NCBI GenBank assembly: GCA_003697135.1
Contig: RFGC01000018.1
Span: forward strand, 62,001-126,000
Direction: 5' to 3'
DNA length: 64,000 bases
Origin: Acidobacteriota bacterium
Lineage (GTDB): Bacteria; Acidobacteriota; Blastocatellia; Pyrinomonadales; Pyrinomonadaceae
Every line of letters starts with the position of its first letter. The first letter of the stretch is position 1. The notes under the pieces were generated by a model that had not been told where the DNA came from, did no database searches, and saw only the letters and a list, made by a program, of their open reading frames with translations. Below are positions 18,692-28,757 of the stretch, in pieces. A program made the translations under genes and the position numbers.

Positions 18692-19072
18692 CTAGATATT
18701 TTCTAGTATGACCACTGCTACTGCGTGTTTGGCGGTATGGGAAATTGAGAGATGAACCTTTGTGACTTCGAGTTTTCGTAAAACTTCTTTTGCTTGACCT
18801 TTAATTTCGAGATGTGGTGTGCCGTTTTCATCGTTGTGAATTTCTATATCTTGCCAATTTATGGCACTTCTTAAGCCGGTTTTTATAGCTTTCAAAAACG
18901 CTTCTTTTGCGGCGAATCTTGCGGCGTAGGATTGGAAACAAGCGGAGCCTTTGCTTTGGCAGTAATTTCTTTCTTGAATCGTAAAAACTCTTTCGGCAAA
19001 TCGAGGCGTTCTTTGCAAAGCTCTGCGTATCCTGTAAACTTCAACTATGTCTATGCCAACAGAAACAATCAT
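18692..19072 (-). CDS. acpS: Holo-[acyl-carrier-protein] synthase
   Basis: A 126-aa phosphopantetheinyl transferase that loads coenzyme A's arm onto ACP. GIDIVEVYRI (metal-binding Asp), RFAAKEAFLKA and the C-terminal LSISHTAKHAVAVV are diagnostic. Its start overlaps by about 26 nt the start of the divergent pgeF gene, so both 5' ends share sequence. Confidence 0.93.
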   Translation of the reverse strand: MIVSVGIDIVEVYRIRRALQRTPRFAERVFTIQERNYCQSKGSACFQSYAARFAAKEAFLKAIKTGLRSAINWQDIEIHNDENGTPHLEIKGQAKEVLRKLEVTKVHLSISHTAKHAVAVVILENI

Positions 19073-19928
19073 CTTCGAGGAACTGATAAGAAAGGATACC
19101 CTAAACGCAGATGAAATTCTATCAAGGAGAAGCTTTTATTGGCTTGAAAAAGATGGTTTGAAAGTTTTGGTTTGTCGCAAGCTTGAACAAGTAGGTTTTA
19201 CCAACGGTTTTTCAACAAGACTTGGAGGCGTTTCGGATTTTCCGAAAAATGCACTAAATCTTGCCGGATTTGGTGAGGACTCAGAAGAAAACATAATGGA
19301 AAATCGCCGACGTTTTTTAAGTTTTTTTGGCAAAGAATTAACTTTAGCTACTGCTTGGCAGGTTCATGGTGCCGATGTAAAAGTAATCCAAAGCTTGCAA
19401 GAAGCTAAAGATGGTAATTCGAGATATGACGCCTTGATTTCAAACTTAAATGGTATTCTGGTTGGTGTTAAAACGGCTGATTGCGTGCCGATTTTGATTG
19501 GTGATGCCGTGAATAAGGTTTATGCGGCTGTTCATGCAGGCTGGCGCGGAACGCTTCAAGAGATTACCAAAAAGACGGTGCAAAAAATGATAGATTTATA
19601 CGGCTCAAAACCGAGGGACTTAATTTGTGCTATCGGTCCTGCGGCTGTCTCAAAGTATGAAGTTGGTCCCGAAGTTGTCGAGGCTTTCGTTGAGCGATTC
19701 CCGATAGAAAGCAAAGTCTTCCTAAAGCCTTCACGTCTTGGGCACGCTTTTTTGAATCTCCATAAAGCCAATTTTCAACAGCTTTTAAGTTGCGGCGTTT
19801 TGACGGAAAACATTTATGTAGCTCCTTTTTGCACGCTGGAACGAACGGATTTGTTTTTCTCATACCGAGTAGAAAAGAAAATTTACGGTAAAGTTGGCAG
19901 ATTGCTTTCGGTTATCGGTAAACTTTGA
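19047..19928 (+). CDS. pgeF: PgeF/YfiH-family (laccase-domain) protein
   Basis: A 293-aa member of the Cu-oxidase_4/YfiH family, described as a peptidoglycan-editing or purine nucleoside-processing enzyme. Zinc-site residues are visible: His in WQVHGADV, Cys in KTADCVPI and His in VHAGWRG; GPAAVSKYEVGPEV and the C-terminal PFCTL are also characteristic. ATG codons occur at 19047 and 19053. TAAACT at 19035-19040 lies 12 nt before the second, so a leaderless transcript beginning near 19053 is possible. Both starts lie inside the acpS coding region on the other strand. Confidence 0.88.
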   Translation: MSMPTETIIFEELIRKDTLNADEILSRRSFYWLEKDGLKVLVCRKLEQVGFTNGFSTRLGGVSDFPKNALNLAGFGEDSEENIMENRRRFLSFFGKELTLATAWQVHGADVKVIQSLQEAKDGNSRYDALISNLNGILVGVKTADCVPILIGDAVNKVYAAVHAGWRGTLQEITKKTVQKMIDLYGSKPRDLICAIGPAAVSKYEVGPEVVEAFVERFPIESKVFLKPSRLGHAFLNLHKANFQQLLSCGVLTENIYVAPFCTLERTDLFFSYRVEKKIYGKVGRLLSVIGKL

Positions 19929-19959
19929 TAGGATTGCTAAAATCTCTTCTCTTGAGTTC

Positions 19960-20379
19960 ATGGCTCTCGAGGATTTCAAAAAACTGCAATATGGATTTTT
20001 TATCTTTGTCGGAGCGCTAATGCTTATACTCTCTGTGGCTTCGATTATAAGCACTCGTAGATTTGTTAATGAGGCTTTTTCTGCAAGGGGAACAATCGTA
20101 AAAACATGGTATGGAGGCTTGTATCCGACAATAAGATTTACTGCCATAAACAGTGATGGTGAAGCTCAAGAAGTTGAATACTTGCAAATCTTGACTTATG
20201 GCTATCGCGTAGGCGATCAAATAGAGATTCTTTACAGCGGAAAAAATCCGCAAGAGGCTTGCATCAAAAGGTTCGGCACTTTATACGGATTTCAGATTTT
20301 CACAACACTTTTAGGTTTGGGCATTATTATTTTTTTCTGTTTGAAATTTTTTTACTGCACGAGGAACCATCCTGATTAG
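19960..20379 (+). CDS. DUF3592-like membrane protein
   Basis: A 139-aa protein with two membrane segments (FFIFVGALMLILSVASII near the N-terminus and FTTLLGLGIIIFFCLKFF near the C-terminus) bracketing a small beta domain (ARGTIVKTWYGGLYPTIRF; YGYRVGDQIEILYSG). This is the DUF3592 layout; function unknown. The ATG at 19960 begins after pgeF ends; an upstream in-frame start would overlap pgeF. Confidence 0.65.
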   Translation: MALEDFKKLQYGFFIFVGALMLILSVASIISTRRFVNEAFSARGTIVKTWYGGLYPTIRFTAINSDGEAQEVEYLQILTYGYRVGDQIEILYSGKNPQEACIKRFGTLYGFQIFTTLLGLGIIIFFCLKFFYCTRNHPD

Positions 20380-20383
20380 CTTT

Positions 20384-21199
20384 TCAGATTCTAGTTTCTG
20401 CTTTGCTCTTCGGGATTTGGGGCTTACTCTCGTTGAGAATTTGCATCATCTCTTCGTGAATTATGCCGTTAGTGGCTAGAATTGGGGATTTGTAGATGCT
20501 GAAAGGTGAGCCGTCATAGTGAGTAACACGTCCGCCAGCTTCTTTGATCAGCAAGAATCCAGCAGCAACGTCCCAAGGATTGAGACCTTCTTCCCAGAAG
20601 CCATCAAATCGGCCACAAGCGACGTATGCCATGTCTATTGCGGCTGAACCATCGCGCCGAACTCCTCTTGCCTTGAAAAGCAATTTGAGTAAGTTTTCAA
20701 CGATTCCGTCTCTTTTAACAAAGTCATAGGGAAAGCCTGTTACTATCAAGGCATCAGCAAGTTTCTCTGTGCTTGAGACGCTGATTCGTTTGCCATTTAA
20801 CGTAGCACCGCTGCCCTTTTCAGCTGCAAAAATTTCATCTCTTGTCGGGTCGTAAGTTACACCAATGACTATTTCGCCATTGTATTCAAGAGCAATCGTG
20901 ACAGCAAAGCAAGGGTAACCGTGTGCAAAATTAGTTGTCCCGTCTAGCGGGTCTATAATCCATTTCCAAAGTTTATCGCCATCTGAAATAGCAGATTCAC
21001 CGGATTCTTCCGCTAAAATGGTATGTTTTGGATAATAGCTTTTTATTCGCTCGATTATGAGCTTTTCAGAGGCTATATCGGCTTCCGTAACCAAGTTTAT
21101 ATCACCTTTTTTGGAAACATCTAATTTTCGTCCTGCTTTGTCAAGCAAAAGTTTACCAGCTTCAACTGCGGTCTCAATTGCAAAATTCAGCATTGTCAT
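20384..21199 (-). CDS. suhB: Inositol-1-monophosphatase family protein
   Basis: A 271-aa Mg2+-dependent phosphatase of the SuhB/IMPase family. AEESGES, WIIDPLDGTTNFAHG and GLNPWDVAAGFLLIKEAGG are the three metal- and substrate-binding motifs. It may act on inositol phosphate or as an FBPase/NADP phosphatase-like enzyme; sequence alone does not decide. Its ATG overlaps the stop of the upstream esterase gene (ATGA), indicating coupling. Confidence 0.92.
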   Translation of the reverse strand: MTMLNFAIETAVEAGKLLLDKAGRKLDVSKKGDINLVTEADIASEKLIIERIKSYYPKHTILAEESGESAISDGDKLWKWIIDPLDGTTNFAHGYPCFAVTIALEYNGEIVIGVTYDPTRDEIFAAEKGSGATLNGKRISVSSTEKLADALIVTGFPYDFVKRDGIVENLLKLLFKARGVRRDGSAAIDMAYVACGRFDGFWEEGLNPWDVAAGFLLIKEAGGRVTHYDGSPFSIYKSPILATNGIIHEEMMQILNESKPQIPKSKAETRI

Positions 21200-22047
21200 A
21201 GAATAGGTTTCTCAATAAACTTTTTAGCTAATCTCAAAAATTCTTGTATTTGGTTTTCCCAGTAGTCCCATGTATGGGCGCCGGGCTTTTGTCTATATTC
21301 GTGTTTGATTCTCTTCTCGACAAGTAGTTTCATGAAATCTTGATTGTCTTTGAACAAAAAGTCCTCAGTCCCACAATCGAGATAAATGAAAGGAAGTTTT
21401 TTGACTTGTTCATCGCTTAGGCTACGCACAATCTGAAAAATATCATTTTCTTTTCTAGATTCGCTTCCTTCGGGACCGAAGGCATCATAGATGGTTTTTG
21501 TAATCCACTCAAGCGTTGTGCCTTCCTTGATTGAGGTTGCCGCAAGAGCACCACTGAAGGAGCCAACCAAAACAAATTTTTCAGGATATTTCAAGCCAAA
21601 CTTTATCGCACCGTAGCCGCCCATCGAAAGACCTGCAATTACTCTGTGATTGCGATCTGTGATTGTGCGGAATTTTTTATCAATTTCGGGTATCAGCTCT
21701 TGGATTATATAACTTTCGTAGAGACTATTGGGTTTGGTCTTGCTGTCTGAATACCAACCATTTTCACCTTCAACCGTGATGATCAGAAAATTGTATTCGG
21801 TTGCGTATTTAGTTAGTTTGGTTTTTTCAGTCCAGTTTTTGTAATTGCCTGAAAGTCCATGTAGAAGATAAATTACTGGATAGCGTTTTTCGGAGGTTTG
21901 GTAATCAGAAGGAAAGATAACACGGTAGGGTATCCGTCGGCCCATTAGCTTGCTTTCGAGAAAAAAGTCATTTGTTTTTGCAACTTGGGCGTTTAAGGCA
22001 ACAGCTAAAACGAAAATCCAACAAACTAAAAAGGCTTTTATTCTCAT
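21196..22047 (-). CDS. Exported alpha/beta-hydrolase esterase
   Basis: A 283-aa protein of the esterase D/antigen-85-like family. It begins with a signal peptide (RIKAFLVCWIFVLAVALNAQ), then YPVIYLLHGLSGNYKNW (oxyanion region), GLSMGGYGAIKFGL (nucleophile Ser), DCGTEDFLF (Asp) and GAHTWDYW (His). It probably hydrolyses acyl or feruloyl-type esters in the periplasm. AGGAA lies 5 nt before the ATG at 22047; the longer frame to 22092 would overlap the upstream gene. Confidence 0.85.
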   Translation of the reverse strand: MRIKAFLVCWIFVLAVALNAQVAKTNDFFLESKLMGRRIPYRVIFPSDYQTSEKRYPVIYLLHGLSGNYKNWTEKTKLTKYATEYNFLIITVEGENGWYSDSKTKPNSLYESYIIQELIPEIDKKFRTITDRNHRVIAGLSMGGYGAIKFGLKYPEKFVLVGSFSGALAATSIKEGTTLEWITKTIYDAFGPEGSESRKENDIFQIVRSLSDEQVKKLPFIYLDCGTEDFLFKDNQDFMKLLVEKRIKHEYRQKPGAHTWDYWENQIQEFLRLAKKFIEKPIL

Positions 22048-22063
22048 AATTTCCTGCAAAGAG

Positions 22064-22987
22064 TTAACGGTTTGGTGCTTGAGTGTTCTCAATACTCTGG
22101 AGCCTTTGACTTGCTCTTTTCGCTCTGCGAATTGTGTTATAGCGAAAGTTTGATTCGGCCCATTCCATTACTTTTTTCAGCGGATGCCATTCAAATTTTT
22201 CTAATGGCATTACTTCGCTTGAAGCGTCATGAAGTTTCAGTGTTGCGATTGCAATAAAGAAAATCGAAAGGTTAAATACGACGCCAGCCGCGATTACCAG
22301 CCAACCGGGTGCAAGTCCGACTGTGGCTCTTTCCAAAAAAACTTCAAAAGGATTTACTCTTGGGTCGTCGAGTGCAATAGGGAAAGGATGCAAGTAAACC
22401 TTCAGAGTCCAACTCAAGGCAAGCAAGATGAAAATCCAGATATAGTTTCTGCGGAGCCTGCGCCCAATCGCTTCCCATTCGCTTATTGTAAAGTGGGGCG
22501 ATAGCAAATCAGCAGAAAGGTGTTCTGCCCATTCTCTATCGGGCGGTATGGCTTGACTAGAAAGCATCGGAGCAAAATATCCTGTCTCTAAAACTCGCAC
22601 GCGATTTGCCCAAACTTCGTAGTAACGATAACGGCGGGCTTCCATGAACATGAAAATCGCCACCAGGATTGTATTTATCGGAATAACAAAATGCGGATTA
22701 TCTGGCGAACTGAAAACAAATGAAAGTGTCGCACCTGTTGTGATTACAGCCCAATTTGTTGTTGTATCGAGACGAGATCGCCAAACATTTGATCGCTGAA
22801 TTTCCCCGCGATAAAAATGCACCATTGCCGTATTGAATTCTGATGGCGAAAGTCTCTGAGCAATTGTTGAAGGTTGGAGCCTATTGTTTCGGAGCCGGTT
22901 TTCCTCAGTTGAGGAGCGAAAAGGAGCAGTTTTAGTTATGTGAATTTCTTCTTCTACTTCACTCGCAAGCTGAACTTCTTCTTTCAT
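22064..22987 (-). CDS. DUF2270 membrane protein
   Basis: A DUF2270 protein of about 307 aa. The signature region MVHFYRGEIQRSNVWRSRLDTTTNW precedes hydrophobic segments (WAVITTGATLSFVFSS; VIPINTILVAIFMFME; WIFILLALSWTLKVYL; WLVIAAGVVFNLSIFF), giving four likely membrane spans. Function is unknown. The ATG at 22987 is preferred to a TTG at 23044 because the added residues look unstructured; support is modest. It leads a three-gene run with the esterase and suhB. Confidence 0.75.
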   Translation of the reverse strand: MKEEVQLASEVEEEIHITKTAPFRSSTEENRLRNNRLQPSTIAQRLSPSEFNTAMVHFYRGEIQRSNVWRSRLDTTTNWAVITTGATLSFVFSSPDNPHFVIPINTILVAIFMFMEARRYRYYEVWANRVRVLETGYFAPMLSSQAIPPDREWAEHLSADLLSPHFTISEWEAIGRRLRRNYIWIFILLALSWTLKVYLHPFPIALDDPRVNPFEVFLERATVGLAPGWLVIAAGVVFNLSIFFIAIATLKLHDASSEVMPLEKFEWHPLKKVMEWAESNFRYNTIRRAKRASQRLQSIENTQAPNR

Positions 22988-23189
22988 AACTTCGCGAATT
23001 GGCCATCCCTTCTTTAAGTTTAGCACCTCGATAGAGGCGTTCAAAGCAAAAAGTCAAAGCTTAACTGTTACAGCAAGATGAAGTCGGAGGTCTTAGGGTT
23101 GTTTGTTCTTTGTGGGTTTATGGATTTTGGGCGATAATGGAATTTCGATTGCATAGGGATTTCAAAGGCTAAAATGATAAGATTTTAGT

Positions 23190-26100
23190 ATGGAGAGATT
23201 CGAGGAGAATCAAAAATCTTTCGTGGAATTAGCGAAGCATTTAAGCCGTTTGTCTTCTGAATACAAACAGGTTGTTTGGGATATTGGGACATCGCTTGCA
23301 GGTGTTTCTTTGAAAGTCAGCCGAGAATTTGTCGAAGTTGTTCCAGAAGTAGCTGAAGTTTTCGCACCTGAAGACTTAAAACTTTGGGCGGAGATCGGAA
23401 GACGCTTGGCTATTGCTAATCCTGATGCAGGAATGAAGTTTTTTGCTCAAGGTGCACGGGATTTTGCGAATGTTCCTGAAGATAGCAGAAGTTTAGCCTT
23501 TCAAATTTGCCTTCGCCAAATGATTCTCTCGAGCAATATAGCTTTAGAAACCTATCAAGAGATACCAAAGTTGAGAGAAACGCTCCAAGATGATGAGTTT
23601 TTCAAGCAGATATTGAGAATCGCTTCTGAAGTAGCTCAAAGGAGTGCAAAACACAGTTTTGATCTTTTGAAAACCACACCGAAACTTGCTGAAGTTTTGA
23701 ATAATTTCAATGAAGATAGAAAACTCGTTTCAGATGCAGTAATTTCCCTAGCTTCGGCTTTTGTAGCTCGGACTGGTGGAATGACAGCAGAGCTTTGGAT
23801 TGCTTTGCCAGAAACACTAAGGAAACTTTCAGCAGAAAAGGCGATCAAGCTTACCAAAAAAGCGGTCGAATTTCTCGAATACGGAGGCAATGCTACACTG
23901 CATTTTCTCTCAGCAGGAAGCGAGGTTTCACATCGCAATTTCGAGGTCTTTGAAGATTGGTGCGCTTTGATTCACAGTCAAGCGAAGCACGGGAACGCTC
24001 TACTTATAGCTTTTCTACGATCCTCACCAGCTTTCTTTGCTCAAATGTCGGCTTTAGGCAAAGGGAGAGGTGGCTTTGAGTTACTCAAAAAAGTTTTGCA
24101 TCTGATTGGGAAAGTAGCCGAAGTTGATGCTGAGAGTGCGTTAGCAGTTTTCCGTTCGAGTCCGAAAGCATTAAGACAAGTCTCGATAAAACAGTTTGAA
24201 GATTGGATTTTTGCAGGACTTAATCAGACTCAATCCAGCTCTAGCAAAGCACGACGCTCATTTTTCGCACTCGAAACAAGACAAAGCAACGAGATTCTTC
24301 ATGAAAAAAGCTCAGGACTGCCGCTAGAAAAGGTTAGAAATATTTTGCGAATTTACGTTGAGGGACTAACAGGAAAGACTATAGAAATCGAACCGCTTTC
24401 TGCGATGCCGCAAGAAGCGAAAATCCATGATGGTAAAACAATCTATCTTCCTTCGATAGTAGCAGAATTCAATGACGAAGAGCTTGATTTTAGACTTTAC
24501 AAAGTTTTGGCAGCGCATGGAGCAGGACAAATAGAATTCGGCACCTACGAGCGTGACACTCCACAGCTAAAAGCTGTTTATGCCGAACTTTCTGAGCTTT
24601 ATTCTGCTACACCAGAGCAGATTGACGCATTTTCTCTCGCAGGTTACATCGAGGAAGTCACGAAGGGTGAGCAAGCTCTTCCTGAAAAAGAATTACTCGA
24701 AGAACTAAAGAAAAGACGTAAGGAACTTCCTGAAAATTCGGATTACCGAACGGTTTTGCAAGTCTTTCCTGATCCAAGACTAGCAAGAAAGATATTTGGA
24801 ACGCTGGAAAATGCTCGCATTGATAGAAGACTACGCCAAACCTATCGTGGATTGATCAAAGATTTGGATTTGATGCAAGAATATCTGCGTCGAACGAGAC
24901 CATCGGTTTTTGAATTACCTGCGCATCTGGTGCCGTTTGAGCTTTTGTTTCAAATAACACTTTGCGGTGGAGTAGCTGAAGAGGCAAGAAGATTTTACGG
25001 GCAAGTAGTTTCAGAAATCGAAACCGTAATTGATTTTTACCTAGATGGCAAAAAGGCGACAGTGGCTGATACAATCATGGCAACGAGCAGAGTCTATTCT
25101 CTTTTCCAGAATATAAATCCACAACAGCAGGTGCAAAGTGAGGAAGACCAAAAAACTAAAGAAGAGACAGAAGGCGTTAGTAGTGAAGCTCTAGAAGAGC
25201 AGGAAGATTTAGGCGAAGAGAAAAGGCGAAAACGAGAGAAAGCAACCGATGCTAGAGACCTTTTTACGGCTTGGAACAATTGGAATGAAGATTTTGACGA
25301 AATCGAAGACCTAAGCGGAATACAGTCGTGGACAAATGTAGAAGTGCCAGAGCAACCGCTTGAAGAAGGTGATGTGGCTTATATTTACGATGAATGGGAC
25401 AGAGAACTCAACGATTACAGAGTCGGCTGGAACCGCGTAATCGAGAAGAAGGTCAAGCAGGGCGATAGGGAATTCGTTGAAATAACGAGATCAAAATATC
25501 GCCATCTGATTTCTTCAATCCGCTATCAGTTTCAATTGATGAAGCCAGAAAATCTCACCAAGATAAATCGGGAACTTGATGGCGAGGATTATGATTTGAA
25601 CGCTCTTGTTGATTATGTTATTGATAGAAAAGCTGACGGGCAACAATCCGAACGAGTTTACACAAAACGTTTACGTAGAAAGCGCGATGTTGCCGTATCA
25701 ATTCTTCTTGACCAATCTTCTTCGACAGCGAGAACTATAACGCGAAATCCTCTGCAACCTTACACCTATCCGGGGCGCAGAATTATTGAAATCGAGAAAG
25801 AAGGTTTGGTTTTGATGAGCGAGGCTCTCGAAGCTGTCGGAGATGTTTATTCAATAAATGGTTTTACGTCGGAAGGCAGAAGGAATGTAAAGTTCTATGT
25901 TGTCAAAGATTTTGATGAGAAGTATTCCGAAGAAATTGAACGCCGAATCGGTGGCATAACATTTCAGAATAACACGCGCTTAGGAGCGGCTATCAGACAT
26001 GCTTGCGCAAGACTTTTGCGTCAAGAAGCTAGAACGAAACTTTTGATAGTGTTAACAGACGGAAGACCTTACGATCATGATTACGGCGATGCGCGCTATG

Positions 26101-26291
26101 CTCGTGAAGACGTGCGAGAAGCACTGACGGAAGCCAAAATGAAAGGTATAACACCTTTTTGTATAACGATTGATCGCGAATCAGAAGCCGAACTAAAAGA
26201 CCTATACGGCGATGTCGGTTACACAATCATTGACGATATTTTCAGTCTCCCAGAAAAAATGCCCTTAATCTATCGGCGTTTGACAACTTGA
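23190..26291 (+). CDS. NorD-like von Willebrand factor A domain protein
   Basis: A 1033-aa protein. The N-terminal ~380 residues are an alpha-solenoid-like helical region, the middle holds charged helices and an acidic linker ([14 protein letters not shown]), and residues ~830-1033 form a VWA domain with the metal-ion site DQSSST (DxSxS), a later [10 protein letters not shown] and [11 protein letters not shown]. The NorD/CbbO family acts with MoxR-type AAA+ ATPases (NorQ, CbbQ) to activate metalloenzymes (family knowledge). No MoxR gene and no nitric oxide reductase or RuBisCO lies in the window, so the client is unknown. No Shine-Dalgarno is seen; TAAAAT lies 14 nt before the ATG. Confidence 0.8.
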   Translation: MERFEENQKSFVELAKHLSRLSSEYKQVVWDIGTSLAGVSLKVSREFVEVVPEVAEVFAPEDLKLWAEIGRRLAIANPDAGMKFFAQGARDFANVPEDSRSLAFQICLRQMILSSNIALETYQEIPKLRETLQDDEFFKQILRIASEVAQRSAKHSFDLLKTTPKLAEVLNNFNEDRKLVSDAVISLASAFVARTGGMTAELWIALPETLRKLSAEKAIKLTKKAVEFLEYGGNATLHFLSAGSEVSHRNFEVFEDWCALIHSQAKHGNALLIAFLRSSPAFFAQMSALGKGRGGFELLKKVLHLIGKVAEVDAESALAVFRSSPKALRQVSIKQFEDWIFAGLNQTQSSSSKARRSFFALETRQSNEILHEKSSGLPLEKVRNILRIYVEGLTGKTIEIEPLSAMPQEAKIHDGKTIYLPSIVAEFNDEELDFRLYKVLAAHGAGQIEFGTYERDTPQLKAVYAELSELYSATPEQIDAFSLAGYIEEVTKGEQALPEKELLEELKKRRKELPENSDYRTVLQVFPDPRLARKIFGTLENARIDRRLRQTYRGLIKDLDLMQEYLRRTRPSVFELPAHLVPFELLFQITLCGGVAEEARRFYGQVVSEIETVIDFYLDGKKATVADTIMATSRVYSLFQNINPQQQVQSEEDQKTKEETEGVSSEALEEQEDLGEEKRRKREKATDARDLFTAWNNWNEDFDEIEDLSGIQSWTNVEVPEQPLEEGDVAYIYDEWDRELNDYRVGWNRVIEKKVKQGDREFVEITRSKYRHLISSIRYQFQLMKPENLTKINRELDGEDYDLNALVDYVIDRKADGQQSERVYTKRLRRKRDVAVSILLDQSSSTARTITRNPLQPYTYPGRRIIEIEKEGLVLMSEALEAVGDVYSINGFTSEGRRNVKFYVVKDFDEKYSEEIERRIGGITFQNNTRLGAAIRHACARLLRQEARTKLLIVLTDGRPYDHDYGDARYAREDVREALTEAKMKGITPFCITIDRESEAELKDLYGDVGYTIIDDIFSLPEKMPLIYRRLTT

Positions 26292-26361
26292 TTGAGGCGA
26301 TGGAAAGAATCCTGAAAGTCCATCAAGACTTGAGCAACTTTTCGGAAGGTCTGAAGTTGAG

Positions 26362-27213
26362 TTATTTCTCGCCTCTTTCTTCTTCTGTTTTAGTTTCAAG
26401 ATCAACGACTAACTTTCTAATTCCAGGTTGATCGAAAGGTTCAATCCATCTAAGCGATTCGTCGAGAACGCGAAGTTGGTATTGTTTCCAATTTGGTTTT
26501 CCTGCAACGCTTCCGTATTCGCCTTCGTAGTAGCCAGCACGGGGCGGACGCACTTTTTCGATTATTTCTTTGTCAACTGCAATAACCATCGTTGGAATAC
26601 CGCTTTGCTCTATTTTTCTTGCTACAATCGCAACGCTCTGGTGGCAAAGTCTTGAGGCGGGAATCAACAAAGCGGCTTGGACATTATAACGATGAAGTCT
26701 CTCGGTAAGTCGTGGTGCGAGTTCTTCAGCTACGCGTTTAGCGTTTGGAATGAAACCGCAAAAACTCCACCAAACTTCATTAAGACTTCCTATGACAGCA
26801 TTTTTCTCGTATTCAAGAAGCCTATCTATGGGAATTTGAGCGTTTCTATCCTGAATAACGGCTTCTGGATTGTAACCACGCGCCGAGTATGCCAAATCTT
26901 TTGCATCAACTTCTCTTGGTATTTCCCTAAAACTTACATCTCCTTCTGTGGAAGTAGTATCGAACGGCTGGGTTCCGTCAATGTAGGCACCAGCGGACGA
27001 AATCAGTGCAAGATTCAACATTGGCAAAGCTCTTCTGGCAGGCGTGAAAGGCGCATAGCGATTTTCGACAAAGGGATAATTCGTTAGGTTTTCGTTGAAC
27101 TTCCATTTAGAGTAACGCGCCGACCAGACTTCGACGTTTTCAATGATTTCATTCCCTATTTTCGCTTTGTTTTCTTCTTTTATTCCTAACAAATCTTTTA
27201 TTGCACTCAACAT
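26362..27213 (-). CDS. GrdB/PrdB-like selenoprotein B-family homologue
   Basis: A 283-aa protein resembling the glycine/sarcosine/betaine/D-proline reductase B-subunit family. The C-terminal part shows the family pattern: FIPNAKRVAEELAPRLTERL, ALLIPASRLCHQSVAIVARK (Cys190 where relatives have the redox residue) and SGIPTMVIAVDKEII, then PPRAGYYEGEYGSVAGKP. No selenocysteine codon is apparent at this site, and no grd/prd partner genes are nearby, so it is an orphan with unknown substrate. It is convergent with the NorD-like gene. Confidence 0.7.
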   Translation of the reverse strand: MLSAIKDLLGIKEENKAKIGNEIIENVEVWSARYSKWKFNENLTNYPFVENRYAPFTPARRALPMLNLALISSAGAYIDGTQPFDTTSTEGDVSFREIPREVDAKDLAYSARGYNPEAVIQDRNAQIPIDRLLEYEKNAVIGSLNEVWWSFCGFIPNAKRVAEELAPRLTERLHRYNVQAALLIPASRLCHQSVAIVARKIEQSGIPTMVIAVDKEIIEKVRPPRAGYYEGEYGSVAGKPNWKQYQLRVLDESLRWIEPFDQPGIRKLVVDLETKTEEERGEK

Positions 27214-27291
27214 AAACGCTCAAAAGAAATATGCTAAACAAATTCGACAAAAAAGCAAAAGCCTTTTGTTTTTGGCGACGAGTCTTTTGAT

Positions 27292-28584
27292 TCAGATAAT
27301 CGTCCCATCAGGTATAACAGCATTTTTCGGGATTATAATTATCCCATCTCGAATGTAATATGAGCCATCAGGAGAATCTTCGTTTTCGATTGAGCGATAA
27401 TTGATAAGCTGGACGTTTCTGCCAATGCGAGCATTTTTATCAATAATGCTACGTCGAATTATCGTTTTTTCTCCGATTCCAATATGAGGAATTCCATTGT
27501 TAAGATTTGCTTTCAAATCTTCTAGAGACTCGAAATAATCAGCTCCCATGAGAATTACATTTTCTAGCCTCGCTCCATTATCAATACGGCTTCGCAAGCC
27601 AATGATAGAGTTTCTGGCATATACTCCGTTTAGAATGCATCCCTCGCTAATCAAAGAATTATCAATGTCGCAGTTGTGAATCTTTGAGGGTGGAAGATAG
27701 CGACTTCTTGTGTATATTGGCGCTTCTGCATCGAAGAAATTGAACTTTGGTAGTGGCGATACTAAATCGAGGTTTGCTTGGTAAAATGAGCGAATTGTTC
27801 CTATGTCTTCCCAGTAGCCTCTGAAAAGGTAGGCTTGAACATTGAACATTTTGATAGCGGCAGGGATCACTTCTCTTCCAAAGTCAACCCAAGATTCGTC
27901 CATTTTTAATAGCTGCACCAAAATATCGTATTTGAAGACATAAATACCCATAGACGCAAGGAAAGGTTTTGACTTTGCTTCTTCGGGGCTGAGCCCAAAT
28001 CTGGTGGTATCAACTCGCATTGATTGCAGAGCTTCACCTTTGGGTTTTTCCTTGAATTCTATGATTCTGCCATGATCGTCGGTTTTCAGGAGTCCGAAGC
28101 TTTCGGCTTCCTCTTCCCGGCAAGGAATAACCGATATAGTCAAATCGGCATCTGTTTCACGATGTCTTTGCAAAAATTCTCTGTAGTCCATTCTGTAGAG
28201 ATGATCGCCAGAAAGAACTAGTAGGTGTTTCACGCGCCAGTCTTGTATGTGTGGCAATGTCTGGCGGACTGCATCGGCAGTTCCTTGAAACCAATGGGGG
28301 CTGTCGCGCCGCTGTTCAGCCGCCAGAATTTCGACAAAACCAGTTGAAAAATTCGAGAAACGATAAGTTTGAGCAATATGACGATTCAGAGAAGCTGAAT
28401 TGTATTGCGTCAGAACAAAAATTTGCGTGATGCCTGAATTTATACAATTAGATATTGGAACATCAACGAGTCTGTATTTGCCGCCGAGCGGCACTGCTGG
28501 TTTTGCTCTTTCTTTTGTCAACGGGAAAAGTCTCGTTCCCGCTCCTCCCCCCAAAATAACTGCTAAAACTCTTTCGTTTGACAT
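27292..28584 (-). CDS. glgC: Glucose-1-phosphate adenylyltransferase
   Basis: A 430-aa enzyme making ADP-glucose for glycogen synthesis. The N-terminal nucleotidyltransferase signature [20 protein letters not shown], followed by [40 protein letters not shown] and a C-terminal left-handed beta-helix ([14 protein letters not shown]) are all typical. The other glg genes are not in the window. The start lacks a clear Shine-Dalgarno. Confidence 0.95.
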   Translation of the reverse strand: MSNERVLAVILGGGAGTRLFPLTKERAKPAVPLGGKYRLVDVPISNCINSGITQIFVLTQYNSASLNRHIAQTYRFSNFSTGFVEILAAEQRRDSPHWFQGTADAVRQTLPHIQDWRVKHLLVLSGDHLYRMDYREFLQRHRETDADLTISVIPCREEEAESFGLLKTDDHGRIIEFKEKPKGEALQSMRVDTTRFGLSPEEAKSKPFLASMGIYVFKYDILVQLLKMDESWVDFGREVIPAAIKMFNVQAYLFRGYWEDIGTIRSFYQANLDLVSPLPKFNFFDAEAPIYTRSRYLPPSKIHNCDIDNSLISEGCILNGVYARNSIIGLRSRIDNGARLENVILMGADYFESLEDLKANLNNGIPHIGIGEKTIIRRSIIDKNARIGRNVQLINYRSIENEDSPDGSYYIRDGIIIIPKNAVIPDGTII

Positions 28585-28757
28585 AGCTTTGCGTGAGAGT
28601 AACGATTTAATTCACAAAAAGAATAGCTAGAAGTAAGGTGGATTGCAAGAATGAACAACGGATTTGCGAGCTATTTACATAGAAGAACTGAAAAAGGTCG
28701 AAATTCCCAACTGAGCTTGTTGACTTCTAGGAAATTTTTAGAATACTCTTAACCAAA

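Noticed and set aside
26300-26361. CAACTT/AAGTTG hairpin between the NorD-like and GrdB-like genes
   Set aside because: Only a 6-bp stem with a long loop and no T-tract; not a convincing terminator.
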